A stretch of DNA of 64,000 bases from Niebla homalea (Eukaryota > Ascomycota > Lecanoromycetes > Lecanorales > Ramalinaceae): the NCBI GenBank assembly GCA_019925105.1, contig JAHGAU010000016.1, positions 744,001 to 808,000 on the forward strand, read 5' to 3'. The notes beneath the pieces were generated by a model. That model did no database searches and was not told the origin of the DNA. It saw only the letters and a program-made list of their open reading frames with translations. Shown here in pieces: positions 1 through 12,436 of this stretch (position 1 is its first letter; the number at the start of each line of letters is the position of its first letter). A program made the position numbers and the translations under genes.

Positions 1-2077
1 AATCCTTTTATTTTAATTTAAATAAAGTATTAATTATATTATTAAAAAAAATATCTATATATTCGCTTAACTCCTTTGGGATATTCCGGTTAATAAAGTT
101 TTTTATAGTATTTATATACGTTAAATTGCTTTAAGGGATTTATAATACTTTTAAGCGTTCCGTTATTACGTTTATATAAATAATTATAAAAACTTTATTA
201 ATTTCTATTAAACTTTAACTGAAATTATAAACGTTATTAATTTATAATTTATAAGAATTAACCTTAAAGCGTTATTCATCCGCCGCCGGATTAATCGTTA
301 TTTATAAGGTACGTAAAATTAATAGATTAAGGATTACGTTTAAACCTTTTTAATTAATAGCGTAAAAAAGTATTTTATATTGCTTTTATTATCCTTAATT
401 ATTAATTAAATAATATTATAATTAATAAGCGTTATAATAAAAGATCTATTTATTATTAAGAAAAGCCACTTACGGTAAAACGGTGGGGGTTAATTATAAG
501 TTTTATTAAACCGTATATATTTATAAAATTAAATTTATTTAAGCTTTAATATTAATTAATATACTTAATAATTAAAGATTATCTTAAAAACTCGTTTAAT
601 TTTTAATAATAAAAGCCGGGTATATTTTTAGTTATCTTTTTATTGGTTTTAACTTTAAAGCGCCGTTAAAGCTTTATCGTTTTTTAATACGTTATCCTTT
701 TTATGGGATTTTACGTTTATTATTAAAACCTTATTTTATAAAACGGTAAGGTAATTAGATATATAATAGCCCTTTCCGTAATATATATAATACTTAATAT
801 TCTTATTTACTTTAAAAGCGGCGTCGGAGTTTTTAGGTATAGTTTTACGCTTTTAATTATGAAAATTAGTTTTAATAGGGGTATATACCGGCTTTAAGTT
901 ATTAAAATTAAATTTAAATACTTTATTTTTAAGGGATTTACCCTTATTGGTTTTTTAATTATTATTAATAATACGCTTTAAGTTATTCTTTTATATAATC
1001 GCTATTATTATAATATTATTTTAAGTTTTTAATATTTTATTAATTATAAGGATTTTAATTTTAAATTCTAATAAAAGCTTTATAAAAAATATATAAATAT
1101 AAAATTTATTTAATAATAATAATAAGTCTTTTTTTATAATCTTTAAAGTATTACGGAATTATATTATTTTTTAATTAAAACGTTGTTTAATATCCTTAAA
1201 CCGCTTATAATAAATAAACCGGCGGTTCTCCGGATTAATTATTAGATTTAAGAATTTATCCTTAAATTCTTAATAGCTTATTTTATTGATTTTTTCGTCC
1301 AATAAATTAAAAATTTTACGAAAAATGGACTTTAAATAAAAAATTACCTTTTTTCTTTTAATAAGGAAGTACTTAAGATAAAATATAAATTATCTTTTTA
1401 AGTTAATAAATTACGTTTAATATTTATCCTTAAACTTATTTTAATATAACTTAAGTTTTTCCGGATAAAAAAACTTACCCTTATAGGGTAAAATAAAAGC
1501 TATTAACGGTACGTTATTGGTATAAAGCTTAATAATAAGGTTAACGTAAAAGAAAGTCTTAAAATACGAACTTTTATATTATATATTAATGCGGCTAAAT
1601 ATATACTTTTAATAAGTATAATTTTTAACCTTAAGCCGGTTAACTTTAAATTATAGTTTTAAAAGTTGGGCTTATTAAGCCGTAATATTATAATAACGTT
1701 TTACCGCTTTAATTTACTTAATTATAATAAAGGGGTTCTTAATTAAAAAGCGAATATTGCTTTCCTATTTTAAGGTTTATTAAGTTAATTAAGTATTTAT
1801 TATGACGGTAACGTTAAGTTTTTTTTTTAATAAAAAAAAAGAATTAAAATATTAAATTAACTCCGTTAACGGTATACCGACGGGACTAATAAAAGTAAAT
1901 ATAGAAGATATAACGTTACGGTCTGGATACTTAAGTATTACTTTAATAAGTAAATTAATAATAAGATTAATTCTTAAAGAACTTAGAAAGAATTAAGGTA
2001 TAACCTTTACTTAAGGTAAAAATAATAATTACCCCGTTTTACGCCTATTAAGTTACGGCTTATAAATAACATATATT

Positions 2078-2185
2078 AAGGCCGTTACCAAGGCCCTTTA
2101 CCAAGGCCTAACGGCCTACCTTGGCGCAGCAGTATAACGCATTATTATAGCGCCGGCGCAGAGGTGGCGCTAGCTGCTAATATAT
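2078..2185. other. GC-rich island with inverted repeats inside RIP DNA
   Basis: About 110 bases keep a normal base composition in the middle of AT-rich DNA. The motif TTACCAAGGCC occurs in two nearby copies followed by an inverted CCTTGG, and TAGCGCC at about 2,151 is matched by an inverted GGCGCTA about 11 bases later. This may be the end of a repeat element or unique sequence between repeats that RIP spared. I cannot name the element. Confidence 0.5.
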
Positions 2186-2843
2186 TATTTATAAATTTAA
2201 TAAGAAGACAAAAAGTAAAAGGCCTTTATTAATTACGTTAGACTCAAAGTTTAAGAGTAAAGCGTTAATTAAAGTAATAATAAAGTTAAAAAAAAAGAAA
2301 TCGAAGTTAACGGTAATATCGAGAATATAATAAACTCTCGATAAAAAGAATTAAGAATAATAGGCCGCCGTTACCACGAATATAAGTATCTATAAATAAA
2401 ATCTATATAAAAGTAATATATATTAATTAAAAGGTTTTACTTATTAATAGCTTAACGGGATACACAGGCCTTATTATACCCTTATAAATATAAACGTATT
2501 AAAGTAACTTAAAGTTATTAATATAAAAAAGCTAAATATTAATAAAAAGACCCTACTTAAAAAACTTTAGCTTAAGCTTAAATATAAAGTAACTCTAAAG
2601 AAATTAAATAAAACTTTAATTAAAAAATAAAACGTAAATATTATTCTATTAAAGTTATTATTAAGTAAAGTTACGGTTTTTACTTTAAGCTTAAGTATAA
2701 TTAAGCCGCTTTTTAAGTATTTTATTAAGTTATTTCGGTTCAGAAAATAATTACCGTCCTAGAAAGATACCGGTTTATTTTTATTTACTTTTCGTTAACT
2801 TATAAACGGCAATTTTAAATTAATATTTCGAGATTAATAAAGT

Positions 2844-2848
2844 AGCCC
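2844..2848 (+). repeat. Target-site duplication, left copy (AGCCC)
   Basis: The five bases AGCCC sit directly before the TG that opens the left LTR, and the same five bases follow the CA that closes the right LTR at 9,763-9,767. A 5-bp duplication is normal for Ty3/gypsy integrases. Confidence 0.85.
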
Positions 2849-2994
2849 TGTTGGTATATGGACCAAAAAGTGTGATAATATATGAATAATGATTCTACCT
2901 GAAGGATGGGAGTATTATAAGGATGCCTGTCCTTTACGTATAAAGGGTGTCCTATACTTATTAATGCTTTTATATATATATGTTATACTTAATA
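2849..2994. repeat. LTR, left copy (146 bp)
   Basis: It opens with TGTTGGTATATG and ends TTAATA, where the right copy ends CTAACA. It aligns without gaps to 9,617-9,762. Within the first 80 bases this copy keeps C/G where the other has T/A; after that the reverse holds. All differences I counted (about 28) are transitions of the RIP type. Confidence 0.85.
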
Positions 2995-4649
2995 AATGCT
3001 ATTAAAAGAAAAAAGGCTATTATTTATAATAACGTTTACCTTAATATATTAATATAAATATTAATATTTAATAATATATTATATTCTTTATATCTTATAC
3101 TTTTATATTAAAATTTTACTTAATTTTACGGGGGCGGTTACGATTATACTTAAGACGGAGTATATAAAAAGTATTAATAGATAATAAGGGTACTATTTCG
3201 GTAAACGCCGGTAATTGCGATAAAGCAAGTTTATTACGGCAGGTAATAATAACGTTATTGAATTTAAGATACGTAATATAAAATTTACGTAATAAGTTTA
3301 GGTATAACTTTAATAACGGAAATTTATTATTATATTCTATACCTTAAATAACCTATTTAATTAAATATTTACTATCCTTTTCCCTATAAATAATTCTTTT
3401 AATAATATATTCTTTTTTATTCTCAGAATTAATTTTAAGAGTAAGCGGCGTATTACGGTTAGGTTATTTATTAAAAGGGTCTTTTATTAAGTTATTGGTT
3501 AACTTTAATATATTAATTAAAATAACTAATACTATCTTTATATTAACGGGTAATTTAAGCTTATATACGAAATAACTGATTTTCTTAATAATAATAAAAA
3601 ATTTAATACGTTATTAATATAGCTTATAATTTTCAATATTGGGGATATTATATCCATAATATAACTTTAAATAGATTAAATTATTAATATTAAATTAAAT
3701 TAATTTATAACTTTAATTATACCGGAATTTAATTATTATCTACGTAAATTCTAATAAGTCTTATACTTTTTTATAATTCTATAATTAAAGTACGTTATAT
3801 TTAAGAATTAAAAAGGTTATTAAAAGGTTTAAGGGGTTATAAATATTTATATTATAGTAAATTTTATTCAGAGTAAATTTAATTAATATCGATTTTAAAT
3901 TATTTAAAATACCTTAAATATATAAAATAATATTTATCCAGTTATAATCCGGATATATAATTATAAAGTAATATAATGTGATTTTAACCGTTTAATTAAT
4001 CTTTTTTAATTAATTATTAATTTAAAGGTAATATACGTTAAACGTAAGAATATAAATATCCATTTCTTTAAATATAGATTTTTAAAATACAGAAATAAAT
4101 TTACGATCTTTATTTAATATAATATTAAAAGGAATTCTTTATCTTTATCTTATTAATTTAATTAATAATAATTTTATTTAATTATTAACCTTAAATTTAA
4201 TATTACCGGAGAATAAGAATACCCGTTTAAAGAACTTATTAGTAATAATAAAAAGTATATTATAATTATATTAATTTAATAAAGCGATAATAAAATTTAT
4301 ATAAATTATATAAAAAATAATTAACGGGCTTAAAATTAACTAAAGTAATTTATAAAGTATATACTTTTTAATTTAATTTAGGCTATATTTAGGGTAATAC
4401 GTGATATATTTCCGTAATTATTTACTTAACCTGAGTAAATATATTGAGTTTATTAATTTATTATAAAATCGGTTAAAATTATTATATAATAAATTATTAT
4501 ATACTTATTAAAAAATTACTTTTTTAAGTTTATTAAGTATATATAATTATAATAAATAATTAGCGGATTTTAAGTTATAAATAAAGCCGTCCTTTAATAT
4601 AAAATACAATTTAATTTTTACATTTTATAAATTCAATTCTTCCTTAATT

Positions 4650-5260
4650 ATTAAGACTTTCTATAATCTTATTTATATTTTATTTTTTATATATTTTTCT
4701 TTAATTTATTCTTTAAATTTATTTAAGATATAAATATAATAAAGAGTAATTAATTTATTATTATTTACGTTATTAAGAATTCCGATTTTTATAAATAAAG
4801 TTTATATATTATTAATTAATCGTAAAAATATGTTAGAAATAATATTCGTTAAACCTGACTTATAACGTAATAAAATATTGAATATCAATAAATATTACGA
4901 TACGTAAATTAAATAAAAATTAAACTTATTAATTATAAAAGTTTTTAAATTTATTTATCTAGAAATATTAATAATTATATTAGAATCCGTAAAGATTATA
5001 TAGCCAGGTTTATAATAATTCGTTTTAATTAAGTATTTAATTTTATATACGATTTAAATTATACCCGTAATCTCCAACTTTATAAGTTAATAATTTTTCT
5101 TGGTTATATTTAAGTTTTTATTAAAGAATATTATTAATTATATTTTATTACGTATAATTTTTAATAAATTATTAATCTCCGTAATACTATAAGGTAACGG
5201 GTTATCCTTAATATAATATATTATAGCCGTAATATCTAGTTCCTTTAATGCGTTAATATC
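4650..5260 (-). pseudogene. Reverse transcriptase remnant of the LTR element
   Basis: Read on the minus strand, this interval shows decayed RT blocks in order: KDNPLPYSITEI, then a segment with TKLEITGII (compare TKLDxRxAY), then SGLTNIISNIF. Numerous in-frame TAA/TAG codons at former CAA/CAG sites show that it cannot be translated. The identification as Ty3/gypsy rests on motif order only. Confidence 0.65.
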
Positions 5261-8200
5261 GGTAAATAAGGGCTGACTAGGATTATAATATATAAAAAAT
5301 AACGGTTTTAAAAACGCGTTTTTTAAATCCTTAAAAGTACGGTCCTTTTCTTAAGTAAATATAAATTTAATCTAAGATATCCTTTATTTACGGCGTAGAC
5401 TTATATACTTTAAATTTACTTTTCTTAAATCTATAATAAAAGAGGTTTTACGTATTTAAAATAAGATAACGCATTAAATATAATTCTTTACTCCGGTACG
5501 TAATTAATTTATAAAATTAAAAAAGACTTTAAGGTTTTTTAATAAATTAAAAAATTTAAGGTTTTATATAATTTTAATTTTATTATTAAATATAAATATC
5601 CTTAAAGAATCGACTTATTAATTAAAAAGCTTAATTATAAAGTAATCAATAAATAATTTTATTAATAAAAAATTTACGTATTTATCTTTAAGAATTTAAA
5701 AAACTTAACGTAAATAAATAATATATTCCTTTAATAAATAATTAAAAATAATTATATTATTTATAAATATTTACGTAAAATTTTATATTAAACGTAATAT
5801 ATTATTTATTTATTTTTATATATATAAAAAACTACCTTTAAAATTTATTAATATAACTAAAGATTCCTTTTAACCCTTATAAAAAATAATATAGAGTTTA
5901 TACCAATCGGATTTATATATAAGAAATTAATAAAAATAAACGTAAATATTGATTACGGTAATATATTTATAATTTATAATTAAAGAAATTATTTCTTATT
6001 ATAATAATAATAAATATAAATCGGAAATCATAATTTTATTAAGTAATTAAATATTGATTATAATATAGCTTTTACGTCCGTTTAAGGTATTGCGTTAAAT
6101 GATAAAAGTAAAATATAAAAATTCTATAGATTATATAAATTAATATAGCTTATTTTTATTATATATTTTATTTAAAGCTTAATTTATAACCTTTTAATTT
6201 TTACGCTTAATATTATATACTCTTTTAAGTTTAATAATTATATTAAATTAAAGGTTAATAAATATATATTAATTTTCTGGAATATTAATTATAATATTAT
6301 TATTTTTAAAAATATTATTAAATTCTTTAACGATATTATTTAATTAAACTTACGTATTTCCGTTACGTATATAAATCCTAATATTATTAAGTAAAACTTA
6401 TTCTTTATAATTATCAATTTATAATAACCGGTTTCAATGGGTTTTTAAATAATTAAAAGTTATAAAAATTATTCCGGAAAATATAAGAATTAATATTATT
6501 ATTATAATAACTTTATAAATTTATAATTTAGATTTTTAAGTTCTTTATCCGTAAATAATGAATAATATTAATAAACCTAAGATTATTATATAATAAGGTT
6601 ATAAGGATAAATTATATAAAATTCTAAGTCTTACCTTACGTAATAAATTAATCTTTTAATTAATATTGTTTTTAATTTAAACGATTAATATTTTTAAGTT
6701 AATAATATATATAAATACGTTACCTCGGAATCCAAGATTATAAGACGGTATTAATTACGGTTTAAAAATGAAATCCTGGGACTTTAATAGTTTTTTTAAA
6801 GTCCCTTTTTTCTAATATATAATTAATACTTATACCGTATTATAAGTTAGAACCTAAGTTTATTACTTCATATAAATTATACGTTATAATTACGTTACTT
6901 CCTTTATAAAAATAATTATTTTAATACTTATATTTTTATAAGTATTAATAATATATTTTTAATTACTAAAATTAATTACCATTTTATTAAGAGTTATAAT
7001 ATCGGTAACGATTAAAATATTAATAAGCAGATTACGTATTAAATAAATTTTAACCGTGATTTTTCTTAAGGTAAGTATCGTATTTTTCTCCTTTAAAAAG
7101 AATAAGTTAAGTATTATAAATTTATTAATAATTAACTTGAAATTATTAATATTTATAACCGGAATTAACTTAAATAATTTCTGGATTTTAAAATTTAAAT
7201 TTAAAATTTAAGAGAATATAATATTATAATTAATAATCGTAATAAAGCATCCGTTATTTATATAGAAGTCCACTATAGGTAAATTAAGGGTAAATTAGAC
7301 TTTACTTATAATATATTAATATGCCTTAAAAGTAAAATTTATAAAATATATACTCTTTATTACGGTAAAGCTAATAATTATAGGTAATATATTATTAATT
7401 TATTAAACTTACGTATACTAATTATTAACGGATTGAATCCGTTAATTCAGCGGAAAGGCCTTAAAAGTACCTAAGTTTACTTCTTTTAATTTTTAGTAAT
7501 TATATTTGAAATAAATAAAAAGTTTATTTTACAATAAATACTTTAATACGTATTTAATGTATTAATAATATATAAAGAATTAATATATAAAATATATTTC
7601 TTTTATAATAAAATCGTTATTATTTTAAAATCCTTTTAATTCCTTTTTATCGGGTAATATATTCTCCTTTTCTTTATCCTTAAGTATAAAAACTTAATTA
7701 ACCTTCTATTTTATACGGCGTATTCAGTATTTAAAATTGGACCCTTTTCTTAAAAACCCTGATTTTCCTTGGCTTAACGTTAATATTTTCTTTTATAACA
7801 TTAAAAATAATTACCGTTATCCTTTTTTTTAAGGGCGTATATTATAAGCTTTATTTTATTTATACGTTTAAAAAGATAACGTTAATAATTAAAAAAAAAA
7901 CCAGCTTTTGAATTTTTTATAAAATTCCGGTTACCTTAAAATAACGTACCCGTTTTATAATTTTATAGATATATCTATAAAAATACGTAATGCTTAATAA
8001 TATAAACTTATTAACTATATTTAAATTTATTTATAAGCTTAAAATAATTATTAATAATAATAATTATATTTAATAATTATAAATCTTACTGAAATTCTAA
8101 GTTTAACCCGTTATAAATAAGCGTAAGTTAATTTTAAATATTATTAAAATTTAATATATATATAGCCCGTAAAATAGTCTACGTATATTTACGGGGCTTT

Positions 8201-9616
8201 TAATTTTAAAAGGTATTATTTATAATATACTTTTTAATAATTAAAATATTTAAGCCGACTTATTAAGGTAACTTAAATTTAATAATAATTTAAGAAGTTT
8301 ATTTAATTAAACCGTTATTATATTTAATAAGTCGTTTTTTAATATTTAATAATTTTATAATATATTACTTTAAAACGGTACTTCTTAAATATAATTATAG
8401 GTTATTCCGTAACAATTATATATTTATTATTTAAGTAATATCTTTTAATTAATTAATAAAGATATATATATCCCGGAAAAAGATATACTTCCCGGAATAC
8501 TTAATTATAGGAGTTATATCGGAAGACTTATTTTCATAGAAAAAGTTAAAAAATCTAACGTTACCGGGATTAAAATTTATTAATCGGTTTGATTATAAGT
8601 TTTTTATTAATTATATTATATTATTAAGAAAAAGGAATAAATTATCGCCGGGATTATTTTATTATTAACCTTATATAATAGCGGGAATTAATTCTTAAAT
8701 TATACCTTATAATTATATTATTTACTTTTTAATAAAACCTATTATTTTTAACCGATTAAGTAGATTAATAAATTAAGTGAAAATTACTTCTTTAATAAAA
8801 GTACCTTTTATTTAATATAATAAATTTAAGTTTAATAAATTCGAATTTAATATATTAAATTTATTGGGCTCGGATTCCGGTTTAATACTTAAAGCCAAAG
8901 GGGAGCGTTATAGTATTAACGTTAATATAAAAGGTAAATTTAATGGCTATTATAATAATAGAAAACTGTCTAATAGAAGTAATAATCTTATAATATTAAG
9001 TTTCTAAGGACTCTGATTATATTAACGTAATTTAAATTTACCTAATTTTATTAAGGTCGATAATAATCTATATAATAGTTATAACGATAATAAAACGTTT
9101 TCGAAATATAGTAGATTACGTTAAAGTATTAAAGGATTTAAAATCCAGTTTTTAAAAATTGGATTAAAAGAAATAGCAGGTTTTATAGCTTCGGAAGATT
9201 TTAACCGAAGTAATTTATTTACGGTAAATATAATTTTTAAGTTATTTAATTATTAATTATTTTTAATTATTTAAGCGACTTTTTTTAAAGTTAAATATAG
9301 GATAACCGTAATTATTAAGTTATCGGATTTTAATAGGGCGTTTAATTAATAAATTAAAATAATAATACTGGAATCCGGTAATACTTAAAAGGCCTATAAT
9401 ATATATATTTTCTCTATAATACCGTTTTTAGTTTTTCTTTGGAAATATTTAAAAGTAAATTAAAAGCAATATTCCAAAGGATATTAGGTTAATACCTTTA
9501 ATATTATTATAAAGGAAGTATCCGCTATAATTAATAAATTGATACTTTAATTTATATTAACGGATTTTGCGATATACGTTAATATAATATTAATATAAGT
9601 AGCTATTATTACCATT

Positions 9617-9762
9617 TATTGGTATATAAATTAAAAAGTATGATAATATATAAATAATGATTCTACTTAAAGGATGGGAATATCATAAGGATGCCTATCC
9701 TCTACGTATAAAGGGTGTCCTACACCTATCAATGCTCCCATGCATGCATGCTGCACCTAACA
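9617..9762. repeat. LTR, right copy (146 bp)
   Basis: It is the same length as the left LTR and collinear with it. The inner part is RIP-mutated (opens TATTGG instead of TGTTGG), while the outer part is almost intact and ends CTGCACCTAACA, directly followed by the target duplication AGCCC at 9,763-9,767. Confidence 0.85.
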
Positions 9763-9767
9763 AGCCC
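9763..9767 (+). repeat. Target-site duplication, right copy (AGCCC)
   Basis: It matches the five bases at 2,844-2,848 exactly and directly abuts the terminal CA of the right LTR, which fixes the element's boundaries. Confidence 0.85.
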
Positions 9768-11830
9768 CGTACGTATTAAAGGCAACCAAATAATTATCCT
9801 TTAAGCTTATTTTAAGTAACTTAAAAAAAGGAATAATACCTTTAATGAACCTTATCTTAACGCCGTTTTTATTAAAGTTTCTAAAAAGATATTATTTATT
9901 AAGCTTTTTACGAAGTATAAAACGGCTACGGATTAAAAGTTTTTAAGAATATTAATCAGTTTTAATAATAAGCTTTAAAAGCAAATAAAAGTATTTTTAA
10001 ATAAGCTTTAAGGGGTATTTCATTATTATTTAGTAATAAATTAATTAAACGTTAAACCTTCCGGAGCTTTAAACGGATATAGTTACTCCTTTTAGATATT
10101 TTTTAACGTTATTAATTTTTTACGTTAATTTTTTAATTATTTAAGCTTTTAATAAGGGAAATAAGGTATAAAAGTAAAAATTATATAAGGGTAAATAATA
10201 TTTTTTAAATAAATTTTAGAGTTCAGGGTTTTAATAATTTTTTAAGGTTCTTAATAGCTGTTTACCCCGTATTTCTACTATAGTTAAGTATATTTCAATA
10301 ACTTACTTTAAATTATATATTTACTTAAATTTAATATTTTAAATATTAATAAATAACCTAAATTAAGAGCTTTTAAATACTATAAGAATTATTATAATCG
10401 GTTATATAATTATTATATAATATTAAATATTATTTTTAAGCTTTAAAGGATAGAATAATAACGGGTAAATACGGGTAAACCCGAGAAATACCTTAAGCCG
10501 CCTTAACGCCGTAAAGTTTTACTTCTATAAATACTTTATATTATAAGTTTTTATTTAATATTTAATCGATTTTAATAATTAAAATATTATTAAATAATTA
10601 AGATTATAAACTTTTAATTAATATCGTATATACTTTTTATAACGTAATATAAAATAAATAGTATTAATAAAAGTTATAAAAATAAGTACTACGGTTATTC
10701 CCGAGCCCGAAATCTTAATAACTTTTTAAATTAAAAAACCTTAAATATTACTTAATTATTATTTATATTATACCTTATTACGCTTTACTTAAAATACGTT
10801 AACTTTTAAGCGTTTAAAATAATTAAAAGTTAAGTTATCCCCCTTATTAATTTTTATCGTAAAATATAGGAAATCCTTAAAGTCTTTGCTTTTAATACCT
10901 TAAGTTAATTTTTAATTCTTTTTTATTTATATTTTTAACTTAAAGAAAAATAACTTAATCGGATTAAAATTTAATAAATATAATAATAAGAATTAAATTA
11001 TAATTCTTACTCTATTATATATCTCGCGGAGGTAAACGGAATAATAAATAAATACGTTATTTATAATAAAAACCGACTTTAAACCGGGGAAAGGAAAGCA
11101 CTTTAATAATATTTTATATTTAATAAATTCCTTAAATTAAGTTAACGTAAAGCCAATATAAATAATATTATATGTAAGGATATTATTTATATAATATATT
11201 AATAAAATTGTTTATTATTTATTTCACTTTAATAATAATCAGACGGAAAATACGATCCTTAATTTACTTTATCCACGTTTCCGATGGATTATATATTAAT
11301 TATTAGTAGTTTTATTAAAATAAACGAATTAAAAGTTATAATACTTTATAATATCCTTAAAGTATATAACCTATAAGTCGGCCAATTTTATTAATACGAT
11401 TTTACGTAAGTTTTTCTTTAAGATCTTTATTTTCTTTAACGTTTTAAATATAGTCGATTAATTAATAATAAGTTTATACTTATTAAAAAGGAATTTAAGT
11501 ATTTTTTTTAATAAGCTTATAGCTTATTATCTAAAAACTCCTATAATTTATTTCTTATAACGGAGAAAATGGTTTACTTATAGCTTAACTTATTAAGTAA
11601 ATTATAAGGCTTATAATAATATTTAAATACCTTTAAATTTACCTTAATACGCTTAATTAAACGCTTATTAATACGTTTATCCTTAATAATATTGTTAATC
11701 GTAAGCCCTTAAATAAGGTTAACGGCGATATAGTATTTAAGGTTAAGTAATAATATAGGAGTTATTACGTAACTATAAAATAATAAATCAGCTATTATAC
11801 TTATAGAGTATACAGAAAATCATATATAGA
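9768..11830. repeat. AT-rich RIP-mutated repeat DNA, right flank
   Basis: The sequence has the same TAA/TTA-rich composition as the left flank and no surviving gene. The first 25 bases after the target duplication keep some C and G. Composition changes sharply to normal near 11,830. I could not assign the ancestral element; if the LTR element was inserted into one older repeat, this is the continuation of the sequence left of 2,844. Confidence 0.65.
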
Positions 11831-12436
11831 CCGATTGCGAGCAATATGGACCTTTAAGGGTGATGCGTAGCTGGTAATAGGCTTTACTAATAAATTTGGT
11901 GAGGGTCCTATTCTAAAGCGCAAAAATTCCGAGGGGGCCAACGAATTTGCATATTGGGGTATCAGAACTCAGAAGAGCAATTGAAATCTCTTTCCCAAAA
12001 TGACACGCAGCGATACTTTGATTGGCGAACGCGTTCCGGGCCGAGATTTTCCCGCCAATTGCAACCACATACGAGATATTGCGCGAGTTGGCGGTCATGC
12101 TTGTGGTATGGCGATCTGATTGCACCGTTCCTGAGCAGCCCCACGGCTCCCATAGGCTTTTGATCCTCACTTCAGAGGTGCCTTTGTAGATCAGATATCA
12201 GGGGCATGATCACTGGCTCGGCTTTCTGCAAGGCAGCATCATGGCTCAGCCTCGTCAGAATCTATCCCCTGTACTGTTTTGTACTGTCTTCCCAGGTCAT
12301 GTCCCACATAGTATATATCGTTACTCTGTTCCGTGACTACATATGAAATTGGTCGACTCTAGAATCTATAGACCTTGCAAGAGTCATTTCATAGTCCTCT
12401 TTTTGCTGAAAGCCTTGACTTGATCGTTGAGAAGTT
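11831..12436. other. Spacer between repeat block and first gene
   Basis: Base composition is normal. Short overlapping frames on both strands around 11,913-12,170 have no recognisable content. I see no gene or RNA here; the right part is probably the promoter of the CorA-like gene. Confidence 0.5.

Larger units (their letters stand above)
1..2848. repeat. AT-rich RIP-mutated repeat DNA, left flank
   Basis: This stretch is almost entirely A+T with TAA/TTA-rich words and no open frame of useful length, which is what heavy RIP of repeats produces. On the minus strand around 1,190-1,290 a decayed reading (NPENRRFIYYKRFKDIK) with stop codons nearby resembles the helical region of a retrotransposon Gag, so a second retroelement, reading leftwards, probably runs off the window edge. 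That assignment is by eye and weak. A GC-rich island at about 2,078-2,185 is described separately. No functional gene is supported. Confidence 0.7.
2849..9762 (-). mobile_element. Ty3/gypsy-like LTR retrotransposon, RIP-inactivated
   Basis: The element is 6,914 bp long, bounded by two 146-bp LTRs in direct orientation and a perfect 5-bp target duplication. The interior is so RIP-mutated that no long frame survives. The minus strand at about 4,650-5,260 still carries recognisable reverse-transcriptase landmarks: KDNPLPYS at about 5,185-5,212 (compare the K-x-x-PLP motif) and SGLTNIISNIF at about 4,830-4,862 (compare FGLxNAPATFQ), in the order and spacing expected for a Ty3/gypsy polymerase. 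Pol therefore reads right to left, with Gag expected towards 9,600. Integrase and RNase H were not verified. The element is dead and appears inserted in other repeats. Confidence 0.8.
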
